Below are positions 1-6,557 of a stretch of 40,069 nucleotides of DNA, piece after piece. The translations under genes and the position numbers were made by a program. The DNA comes from Polaribacter sp. (GTDB lineage Bacteria > Bacteroidota > Bacteroidia > Flavobacteriales > Flavobacteriaceae), in assembly GCA_020740485.1 (NCBI GenBank), contig DYMN01000014.1:18574-58642 (forward strand). The letters run 5' to 3'. Each line of letters begins with the position of its first letter. Position 1 is the first letter of the stretch. Under the pieces are notes generated by a model. The model worked only from the letters and a program-made list of their open reading frames with translations. It was not told the DNA's origin and made no database searches.

Positions 1-2
1 CC

Positions 3-647
3 CCCGAACAAAAAAATGCTTTAGAACAAAAACTAATACAATACGCTGATTCTACTTCAACTCAAATTGTAGTTGCTACCATTAACACCACAAATGGCGA
101 AGAAATTGGTTATTATGCAGCACAATGGGGACAAAAATGGGGAATAGGGCAAAAAGGTAAAGACAATGGGGTACTGATATTAGTGGCTAAAGACGATAGA
201 AAAATGACCATTCAAGTGGGTTATGGATTAGAACATTTATTGACTGACGCCTTGAGTAGAAGAATAATAGAAAATTCTATGGTGCCCCATTTCAGAGAAA
301 ACGATTATTATGGAGGATTAAATGAAGCAACGGATATTATCTTTCAGATTTTTGCGGGAGAATATAAAGCCGATGCCGTTGAGGATACAGGAAGTATTTT
401 CCCGATTTTGTTTATTTTTTTAGTGTTTATATTAATTATAATTGTGATTGTTAAAGCATCTAAAAATTCAAGAAATAACGGAGGAGAAAAAACTTCTATG
501 GGCGATGATCTTTTCGGTCCTATCATTTTAAGTCGCGGCGGACGTGGCTCTTGGGGCGGCGGTTGGAGTACCGGCGGTAGTGGCGGCTTCGGTGGTGGCT
601 TTGGCGGTGGCGGCTTTGGTGGCGGTGGCGCTAGTGGAGGATGGTAA
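3..647 (+). CDS. TPM-domain membrane protein (YgcG-like), 5' end missing
   Basis: The reading frame is open from the first bases of the window, so the gene starts upstream and lacks its signal peptide here. Residues in the first two thirds (VVATINTTNGEEIGYYA, NGVLILVAKDDRKM, IQVGYGLEHLLTDALSRRII) match the TPM domain, a periplasmic or extracytoplasmic alpha/beta domain with reported phosphatase-like activity in plants and unclear function in bacteria. One membrane helix follows (SIFPILFIFLVFILIIIVIV, about 375-460), then a short basic linker and a Gly-rich tail ending GGGGASGGW, the usual YgcG-family architecture. A GTG at 183 is inside the domain and is not a real start. The gene converges on the glycosyltransferase at 742. 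In other Bacteroidota such genes sit next to lemA, which would be off the window. Confidence 0.85.
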   Translation, partial: PEQKNALEQKLIQYADSTSTQIVVATINTTNGEEIGYYAAQWGQKWGIGQKGKDNGVLILVAKDDRKMTIQVGYGLEHLLTDALSRRIIENSMVPHFRENDYYGGLNEATDIIFQIFAGEYKADAVEDTGSIFPILFIFLVFILIIIVIVKASKNSRNNGGEKTSMGDDLFGPIILSRGGRGSWGGGWSTGGSGGFGGGFGGGGFGGGGASGGW

Positions 648-741
648 TGCTTAAGTTAAAACTTAATGCAAATGAAATTTATCCACTTAGAATACTTCTG
701 AATTTAATCTGTAAAGTTTTGCCTTTTCTGAAAACTTAACC

Positions 742-1869
742 CTAACTTTGATAGAGTATTTCAAATTGTTTTAAGATATTTTCTTTTGTATATTTTTCTA
801 CATTTAATGTTGATTTCAGATCCCTATTGCGATAGGAATTATAGTTGTCAAAGATGTTTTTAACGCCATTAATTGCTGATTTTAAATTACCATTATCTAC
901 TAAAACTCCATTATTTTCATTTACATAATCTTCAACTCCTCCGCATTTACTAACGATAACAGGAAGATTATTCAAAATAGCTTCAAAAGTTACAATTGAA
1001 AATGTTTCATAATTGCTCAATAAAATAAAGGCATCATATTCTTCGTATTTTTTTTGTAATATATGATTAGGTATAAAACCTTTGAAAAAAATATTTTTGT
1101 TTAAAAGTCCGCTGATTTCTGCTTTTTCCATTAACCTATTTTTGTCTTTTCCGTCTCCATAAATATCAAGAGTTAAAGAAGGAATTTCTTTGACTAACTC
1201 TTCTATGACTTTGATTAGCAAAGATATATTTTTAACTTCGTCAACTAAATTGGAGATGGAAATTAATCTGTATTTAAGAGAACTTTTCTTATTTGTTGTG
1301 CCAAACGTTTCAAGTTCTAAAATATTGGGTGTTATTGTTATATTTTCAAAATGGGTTTTCTTACTGAATATTTTTTTTAAATAGGAAGATACAACAGAAA
1401 CACCATTGTAGTTTTTTAAAAATTTCAAAAAGACCAATTTATTGATTTTTGATAATTGGTCGAATTTTCCTGATGTATCAGTAAAGCCACTCCAATGTTC
1501 TGTCAATACCATTTTTTTTACTCCGAATAACTTTAAAAGGGAAGTAAAATAAATATATGGATAGGTAATATGCAGATGAAATACATCTATTTTTCCAATT
1601 TTTATTTTTTGAAATAGGGGGATAGAATAATAAGAAAAATGTTTTAGTATTGGTAATCTCGGCACATAAAACACCTTAACAGTCCCAAAACGCTCTTCAA
1701 TTTTTTCAGTTTTAAACCATTTGTAGGGATGATTTTGATGCGTAATATGGAAAACAAATAATTGATGTTTAGCCCCAATTACTTCTAAATGTTTTTTAAC
1801 GAAAATTCCTTGATTTGAAAATTGAGTAGGATACCAGCCGGCCCATACCAGAATTTTTAATGGATTCAT
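742..1869 (-). CDS. Family 4 glycosyltransferase (GT-B fold)
   Basis: A 375-residue protein with the two Rossmann-like halves of a GT-B enzyme. The N-terminal half opens with LKILVWAGWYPTQFSNQGIF, an acceptor-domain start typical of GT4 enzymes. The C-terminal half has the donor-binding pattern: ISNLVDEVKNISLLI, then LDIYGDGKDKNRL, FKGFIPNHIL, and the ExxxxxxxE-like ETFSIVTFEAILNNLPVIVS followed by CGGVEDYV. It probably transfers a nucleotide-activated sugar to a polysaccharide or lipid acceptor at the cytoplasmic membrane face. The substrate cannot be told. ATG at 1869 is the natural start. It appears monocistronic, with no other polysaccharide genes nearby. Confidence 0.88.
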   Translation of the reverse strand: MNPLKILVWAGWYPTQFSNQGIFVKKHLEVIGAKHQLFVFHITHQNHPYKWFKTEKIEERFGTVKVFYVPRLPILKHFSYYSIPLFQKIKIGKIDVFHLHITYPYIYFTSLLKLFGVKKMVLTEHWSGFTDTSGKFDQLSKINKLVFLKFLKNYNGVSVVSSYLKKIFSKKTHFENITITPNILELETFGTTNKKSSLKYRLISISNLVDEVKNISLLIKVIEELVKEIPSLTLDIYGDGKDKNRLMEKAEISGLLNKNIFFKGFIPNHILQKKYEEYDAFILLSNYETFSIVTFEAILNNLPVIVSKCGGVEDYVNENNGVLVDNGNLKSAINGVKNIFDNYNSYRNRDLKSTLNVEKYTKENILKQFEILYQS

Positions 1870-2030
1870 TATGTAATAATTTTCAAAAGCAAATATAATT
1901 TAAATTACATCTTTTATAAAGTTATAATATCTAAAAATTTAATTTAAATTTACGCAGTCGTAATAATTGATTTAAATCATTTTTTTTGAAAATTATTCAA
2001 CGTTTGGAGTAAACCTTTGAATAATTTTCA

Positions 2031-2038
2031 TAACTTTG
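2031..2038 (+). promoter_or_regulatory. Bacteroidota -7 element for the nfn operon
   Basis: TAACTTTG matches the TAnnTTTG -7 consensus and lies 47 bp before the nfnA start. No well-spaced TTG -33 element is evident. The 216-bp gap from 1870 to 2085 otherwise holds only AT-rich sequence. Confidence 0.5.
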
Positions 2039-2085
2039 CCCCTTTAAAGTAAATTTATTATATATAATATACAAAATCAATCTAT

Positions 2086-2913
2086 ATGTCCAAAATCATT
2101 CAAAAGAAACAGCTATCGGAGGCAGTATATCTCATGAAGTTGGAGGCACCGCTCATCGCCGAAGAACGCAAAGCAGGGCAATTTATAATTTTGCAAATTG
2201 ACCAAGAAAATGGAGAGAGAATTCCATTGACCATAGCAGATGCGGATACAACAGAAGGTAGTATAACTATCATTTTTCAGGTGGTAGGCGCAACAACCGA
2301 ATTATTAAAAGATTTAAATGAAGGGGATGATATTCCTGTGTTAGTAGGTCCTCTTGGAAATCCAACCCATATTGAAAATTATGGAACAGTGGTTTGCGTA
2401 GGCGGAGGAATAGGCGTAGCTCCCATGCATCCTATTGCCCAAGCGCTAAAAGAAGCCGGAAATCACGTCATCATTATTATGGGAGCACGCAACAAAGATC
2501 TTATGATTATGGAGGATGAAATGAAAAAAATAGCCGATGAACTCATCATTTGTACGGATGATGGAAGTTACGGACGCAAAGATTTGGTTACAGCTCCACT
2601 TAAAGAAATTTGTGAACGAACTGAAAAACCGAAATATGTAATTGCCATTGGGCCACCCATTATGATGAAATTTTGTGCTGAAACTACCCGACCTTATGGA
2701 GTACATACTGAAGTATCTCTTAACACAATCATGGTAGATGGCACCGGTATGTGTGGCGGCTGTAGAGTAAATGTAGGCAATGAAGTAAAATTCGTTTGTG
2801 TACACGGTCCGGAATTTGATGCGCATTTAGTCGATTTTGACAATATGATTGCGCGACTTAATTCCTTTAAAGATATTGAGCATGAACATACCTGTCGCTT
2901 ACACGGGCACTAA
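2086..2913 (+). CDS. nfnA: NAD(P)H:ferredoxin oxidoreductase small subunit, FAD/NAD and [2Fe-2S] (NfnA / SudB type)
   Basis: A 275-residue ferredoxin-reductase-fold protein. The N-terminal beta-barrel binds FAD (RIPLTIADAD). The middle NAD-binding domain shows GGGIGVAPMHPIAQAL and MGARNKDLMI. The C-terminal [2Fe-2S] site is in DGTGMCGGCRVNVG followed by FVCVHGPEFDAH. This layout matches the small subunit of NADH-dependent ferredoxin:NADP+ oxidoreductase, also annotated as a sulfide or dihydroorotate-dehydrogenase-like electron-transfer subunit. It sits 57 bp upstream of the large subunit, so they form an operon. Sequence shows the cofactor sites. Electron bifurcation is known for the anaerobe Nfn enzymes and is only inferred here. 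The last residues (EHEHTCRLHGH) form a His/Cys-rich tail after the conserved domain. Confidence 0.88.
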   Translation: MSKIIQKKQLSEAVYLMKLEAPLIAEERKAGQFIILQIDQENGERIPLTIADADTTEGSITIIFQVVGATTELLKDLNEGDDIPVLVGPLGNPTHIENYGTVVCVGGGIGVAPMHPIAQALKEAGNHVIIIMGARNKDLMIMEDEMKKIADELIICTDDGSYGRKDLVTAPLKEICERTEKPKYVIAIGPPIMMKFCAETTRPYGVHTEVSLNTIMVDGTGMCGGCRVNVGNEVKFVCVHGPEFDAHLVDFDNMIARLNSFKDIEHEHTCRLHGH

Positions 2914-2946
2914 TACTTCGACTACGTTCATCAACCTTTAGTAATT

Positions 2947-2967
2947 CGTAAATCGTAAATCGTAAAT
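2947..2967 (+). repeat. Three tandem 7-bp units in the nfnA-nfnB gap
   Basis: CGTAAAT occurs three times without interruption, ending 3 bp before the nfnB start codon. It lies where the ribosome-binding region would be, so copy-number change could alter translation of nfnB. That effect is inference. Confidence 0.7.
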
Positions 2968-2970
2968 TCC

Positions 2971-4461
2971 ATGTCATACACAGCACCTGAAGTAATACAA
3001 GAAAATGCAGTAGATTTATTGCATAAATACATCCACAATCACGAGAGTTTAAAGGCAAGAGAACGCATGCAAATACCCGTTCAAGAAATGCCCAATCAAC
3101 ATCCGGATATAAGGCGTAATAATCTGGAAGAAGTAGCTATAGGTTATACCCCTGAAGAAGCACAATTAGAGGCTTTTCGTTGTTTAGATTGTAAAAAACA
3201 ACCCTGTGTAGATGGTTGCCCGGTACAAATTGATATTCCCGGCTTTATCAAAGAAATAGCAAATGGCGATTTTCAAGGCGCTGTTGACACCATTAAAAAA
3301 ACGAGTCTTTTACCTTCGATTTGTGGTAGGGTTTGTCCACAAGAAAGCCAATGTCAAGCTACTTGTACAGTAGGAATTGGGCTAAAAGATGTAAACAAGG
3401 CAGTAGCCATAGGCAGATTAGAGCGCTTTGTAGCAGACTGGGAACGCAATAACGGAGCTTCAAAAATTCCAACCGTAAAATCGGAAACAGGGAAAAAAGT
3501 GGCGGTTATCGGGAGTGGTCCTGCCGGATTGGTAGTGGCTGCCGATGTACGTCGCGAAGGTCATCAAGTAATCATTTTTGAAGCCTTTCACAAATTAGGT
3601 GGTGTAATGCGTTATGGTATTCCTGAATTCAGATTGCCCAATGAAATTGTAGATCAAGAAATAGAAACGCTTAAAAAAATGGGCGTTGAAATCATAACAA
3701 ATTACGTGGTGGGTCGCACCAGAAAACTCACTGATTTAATTGAAAAAGACGGTTTTGATGCAGCATTTGTCGGAACCGGTGCCGGACTTCCGCTTTTTAT
3801 GGGAATTGAAGGCGAAGATTTAGTAGGCGTTTTTTCCGCTAATGAATATTTGACTCGTGCCAATTTGATGCGTGCTTTTGATAAAGCTAAGGCAGAAACC
3901 CCTATGTATCATTCCAAAACAGTTGCTGTTTTGGGAGGTGGCAATGTGGCAATGGATTCGGCTCGCATGGCGATGCGTCTGGGAGCTGAAAAAGTGTATG
4001 TCATTTACCGCAGAACCGAAGCCGAAATGCCGGCACGTAAAGAAGAAGTGTTGCACGCCAAAGAAGAAGGAATCGAATTTTTGTTCCTTCAAAATGTAAA
4101 ACGCATCATTGGGGATGAAAAAAGTAGAGTAAAAGCGGTAGAATGTTTGAAATACGAATTGGGCGAACCCGATAGTTCCGGCAGACGCCGTCCGGTTGAA
4201 ATTAAAGATTCAGAATTTATAATGGAATTAGATACCATTATCGTTTCTATCGGTAATGGCAGCAATCCGCTTATACATCAAACGACCCCTCAAATAGAAA
4301 CCAATAAATGGGGAAATGTAATTGTAGATGAAAAACAAAAATCGTCTATGGACAAAGTCTTTGCCGGTGGTGATATTGTGCTGGGAGCTGCTACTGTCAT
4401 TTTGGCTATGGGCGAAGGAAGAAAGGCAGCGGCTTCCATCAATGAAATGTTAGGAAGTTGA
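2971..4461 (+). CDS. nfnB: NADPH-dependent flavoprotein large subunit (NfnB / glutamate synthase small-subunit family)
   Basis: A 496-residue protein, commonly annotated gltA. The N-terminal Fe-S domain has two Cys clusters, CLDCKKQPCVDGCPV and CGRVCPQESQCQATC, the ligands for two [4Fe-4S] centres. An FAD-binding Rossmann site follows (VAVIGSGPAGLVVAADV) with EAFHKLGGVMRYGIPEFRL. The NADPH site is VAVLGGGNVAMDSARMA, and the C-terminal FAD site is DKVFAGGDIVLGAATVI. Pairing with nfnA and the absence of a large glutamate synthase gene point to an Nfn-type complex that couples NADH, NADPH and ferredoxin pools, rather than glutamate synthesis. Its final 50 bp recur in diverged form at 9929-9978. 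No terminator is visible after the stop, in contrast to the hairpin that follows the distant copy. Confidence 0.88.
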   Translation: MSYTAPEVIQENAVDLLHKYIHNHESLKARERMQIPVQEMPNQHPDIRRNNLEEVAIGYTPEEAQLEAFRCLDCKKQPCVDGCPVQIDIPGFIKEIANGDFQGAVDTIKKTSLLPSICGRVCPQESQCQATCTVGIGLKDVNKAVAIGRLERFVADWERNNGASKIPTVKSETGKKVAVIGSGPAGLVVAADVRREGHQVIIFEAFHKLGGVMRYGIPEFRLPNEIVDQEIETLKKMGVEIITNYVVGRTRKLTDLIEKDGFDAAFVGTGAGLPLFMGIEGEDLVGVFSANEYLTRANLMRAFDKAKAETPMYHSKTVAVLGGGNVAMDSARMAMRLGAEKVYVIYRRTEAEMPARKEEVLHAKEEGIEFLFLQNVKRIIGDEKSRVKAVECLKYELGEPDSSGRRRPVEIKDSEFIMELDTIIVSIGNGSNPLIHQTTPQIETNKWGNVIVDEKQKSSMDKVFAGGDIVLGAATVILAMGEGRKAAASINEMLGS

Positions 4462-4565
4462 TTTTTTTAAAACAACTTTTTTGGCGTTTCAGATGCCGGA
4501 TGGGTTGAGGTAGGTTGAAGGATTTACACTATTTTCCCATTTTATCTATTATTAATCCTATTTTC

Positions 4566-4958
4566 TCAATAAAAAGGTTGAGCAATTCCTTTTTCTTCTT
4601 CCTCATTTTTTACCAATTGGTCTTTCAATTCTTTGATTTGTAATTTTAAATCCATAGTTTGATTTTCGTAGTTATTTATGAGTTTTTCAGATAGTTGATT
4701 TATAATCATAGAATTACTGAAATTCCCGCCTTTTTGATTATTATTAATAAGAATAGGTTCATTTTTTAATAATTCATTTGGTTCAATTTCAAACAGTGAA
4801 CAGATGGGTTCAATGAGTGATGCCCACGAATTGCTTTCGCCACTTTCCATGCGTGCATACGCAGATTGTGAAATATGCAAATAGTCAGCTGTTTGTTCTT
4901 GCGAAAAACCTTTTGCTTTACGCAAACTTCTTAATTTATTACCAATTACAGTATTCAT
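4566..4958 (-). CDS. XRE-family transcriptional regulator
   Basis: A 130-residue protein. Residues about 5-60 form a Cro/C1-type helix-turn-helix (IGNKLRSLRKAKGFSQEQTA, YLHISQSAYARMESGES). Behind it come a short linker and a coiled-coil-like C-terminal half (LQIKELKDQLVKNEEEEKG) that may dimerise the protein. It is divergent from the small Cys-rich genes at 5140, with a 181-bp shared control region containing palindromic sites. It therefore probably regulates the island and itself. No peptidase or sensor domain is fused to it, so the signal is unknown. Codons are AT-rich like the rest of the island. Confidence 0.88.
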   Translation of the reverse strand: MNTVIGNKLRSLRKAKGFSQEQTADYLHISQSAYARMESGESNSWASLIEPICSLFEIEPNELLKNEPILINNNQKGGNFSNSMIINQLSEKLINNYENQTMDLKLQIKELKDQLVKNEEEEKGIAQPFY

Positions 4959-5008
4959 ATTAACTCATAAATTTAGATTTACAAAGACATATAAAATATT
5001 TTACTCTA

Positions 5009-5121
5009 AAATAGGGTAATAATACCCAAAAAATGCATAAGACTTAATTTGATAATCTTTTTATTTTTATACCATTCAAACAAATGTACATTATAAGAAG
5101 AAAGAGCTTTTTACCCTATTT
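5009..5121. promoter_or_regulatory. Candidate operator pair between the XRE gene and the peptide genes
   Basis: AAATAGGGTAA at 5009-5019 has a perfect inverted copy, TTACCCTATTT, at 5111-5121. The first site also overlaps a small palindrome, GGGTA-ATAA-TACCC, at 5014-5027. Both sites lie in the divergent control region, the second 18 bp before the first peptide gene, where a bound repressor would block expression. The symmetry is seen. Binding by the adjacent XRE protein is inferred. Confidence 0.45.
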
Positions 5122-5139
5122 ACTCTTTAAAAAACCAAA

Positions 5140-5448
5140 ATGGGAAAAATATTTTTGTATAATTCATTAAAAACATTTATTTTTATTATTTTATTGTTAA
5201 TTTTTGCTAAATCATATAGCGGAAATAATCCATCAATATATAAACAAGATAAATTATTTAAAATCGAAAGTTTATATCTTTCTGGTGACTCTACTACTAA
5301 CATTACTACAGTCGAAATTAATGATGAAATTGAAGAAGGTATATACTGTGAAGCAAGTGCTTCAAATGGAAGTATTACTGTGACCCTTTATTGTTGGTTT
5401 TGTAGTTGTACTAAGCTCGCTCAAGCTGCTGCAGAACAAGTAAATTAA
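5140..5448 (+). CDS. Secreted Cys-rich small protein, paralogue 1 of 2 (unknown family)
   Basis: I do not recognise a named family. The 102 residues begin with a Sec signal peptide (hydrophobic run FIFIILLLIFAKSYS, cleavage probably after SYS near residue 27). A segment shared with the next gene follows (NNPsIYKQdKL), then a variable acidic Ser/Thr-rich stretch. The Cys-rich end has one Cys, a 14-residue Gly/Ser/Thr-rich spacer (EASASNGSITVTLY), and CWFCSC. The four Cys positions are the same in the neighbour at 5497. It resembles Bacteroidota precursor-like proteins that accompany GLPGLI and barrel genes. Whether it is processed, disulfide bonded or metal binding cannot be told. It is first in the rightward operon and has an AT-rich leader. 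Confidence 0.75.
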   Translation: MGKIFLYNSLKTFIFIILLLIFAKSYSGNNPSIYKQDKLFKIESLYLSGDSTTNITTVEINDEIEEGIYCEASASNGSITVTLYCWFCSCTKLAQAAAEQVN

Positions 5449-5496
5449 TAATATATATCTGTAACTAAGTTTAATTAAAATTTTATTTAAATTATC

Positions 5497-5775
5497 ATGA
5501 GAAAATTTATTTTTATTATCTTATTTTTGTTTTTCATTAAATCATATAGTGAGAATAACCCTTTGATTTATAAACAAACAAAATTAGTTGAAATTATTGA
5601 AAATTATCAATCAGAAGTCATATTATTAAAAAATGAAACGAATGAATCAATTGATACATCTGAGAATATACGTTGTTCTGCAACAGTTATGGGCAATGGA
5701 ATAACAGTTAGTGCATCATGTTGGTTTTGTGATTGCGAGAAATTATATGATTATGTATTAACTCAAATACTATAA
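5497..5775 (+). CDS. Secreted Cys-rich small protein, paralogue 2 of 2 (unknown family)
   Basis: The 92 residues are a diverged duplicate of the preceding gene, 48 bp downstream. The signal peptide (FIFIILFLFFIKSYS) and the NNPLIYKQTKL segment match closely. The central part has diverged and is 10 residues shorter overall. The Cys end is again one Cys, 14 residues (SATVMGNGITVSAS), then CWFCDC. Conservation of leader and Cys frame, with free variation between them, suggests selection on export and on the folded or modified C-terminus. It is followed by a strong hairpin that separates the two peptide genes from the GLPGLI gene. Confidence 0.74.
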   Translation: MRKFIFIILFLFFIKSYSENNPLIYKQTKLVEIIENYQSEVILLKNETNESIDTSENIRCSATVMGNGITVSASCWFCDCEKLYDYVLTQIL

Positions 5776-5798
5776 TTAGCATTTTCTAAAATTTCGTA

Positions 5799-5837
5799 AA
5801 ATAGCACTATCTTGTTTTCCTTAAGATAGTGCTATTT
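5799..5837. terminator. Perfect 15-bp hairpin after the peptide genes
   Basis: AAATAGCACTATCTT pairs perfectly with AAGATAGTGCTATTT across a 9-nt loop. No long U-run follows, so it may be a partial terminator or an mRNA-stabilising 3' structure. Either would favour high peptide expression with reduced read-through into the GLPGLI and barrel genes. Confidence 0.6.
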
Positions 5838-5903
5838 CCTTAATATATATTAATCAATATTCAAAAAATTTTCTTAATATTAATCATTATTAATTCTTAC
5901 GAT

Positions 5904-6557
5904 ATGAATAAACTTATCTTATTGGTTCTTTTAACCTTATCTAATTACTGCTTTTCGCAAACTTTAAAAATTACTTACCTTTATAATATGCCCAAACTTA
6001 AGATGACCGATAGTTTGTTTTTATATTCTAGTGCAGATTCGAGCCAGTTTATTTTTGATATAAAAGAGAAAAAAATCGCATTGGATTTTGATGATGCACA
6101 AGGCGTTAGACATGCTAATAAATTCACATTAAATTATAATTTCAAAACACGTAAATATTATCAATTTAAAAAATTTAAAGGAAGAGTTTTTTATACAAAT
6201 TGGATTGAAAGTGATAATAATTGGACCATAACAAACGAAAAAGATTCTATTTTAGGGTTTAAGGTTGTCAAGGCATATAAAGAGATTGAATCAAAATATT
6301 TAGTACGGCAAAAAGTATATGCGTGGTTTGCACCTGATATTCCAGTTTCAACAGGCCCTTTATATTTTACCCAATTACCAGGGTTAATATTGAAAATAAC
6401 GTATGAAAAAAATAGTTTAACGATTGTTGCTATTAATAACGAATATATTTATAATCATATATTTATTTCAGAACCGGAAAACAGTATTTTTGTAGAAAAA
6501 GATATTATGTTGGATAATGATGAAGTAGAAATGAATAAAAGATTGAAAGAAAAATGA
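5904..6557 (+). CDS. GLPGLI family protein
   Basis: A 217-residue protein with a Sec signal peptide (LILLVLLTLSNYCFSQ). It carries the family's core signature as FTQLPGLILKITYEKN near residues 152-167, plus the upstream VYAWFAPDIPVSTGPLYF that normally precedes it. GLPGLI proteins are a Bacteroidota-specific secreted family of unknown biochemical role, often encoded next to CarboxypepD-domain outer-membrane proteins. The same arrangement is seen here, with a 4-bp overlap (ATGA at 6554-6557) into the next gene, so the two are translationally coupled. Length is somewhat short for the family. It probably acts in the periplasm or cell surface as partner of the barrel protein. Confidence 0.9.
   Translation: MNKLILLVLLTLSNYCFSQTLKITYLYNMPKLKMTDSLFLYSSADSSQFIFDIKEKKIALDFDDAQGVRHANKFTLNYNFKTRKYYQFKKFKGRVFYTNWIESDNNWTITNEKDSILGFKVVKAYKEIESKYLVRQKVYAWFAPDIPVSTGPLYFTQLPGLILKITYEKNSLTIVAINNEYIYNHIFISEPENSIFVEKDIMLDNDEVEMNKRLKEK

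Noticed and set aside
2446-2826. Long minus-strand frame opposite nfnA
   Set aside because: It is a shadow of the real gene with no domain and no start context.
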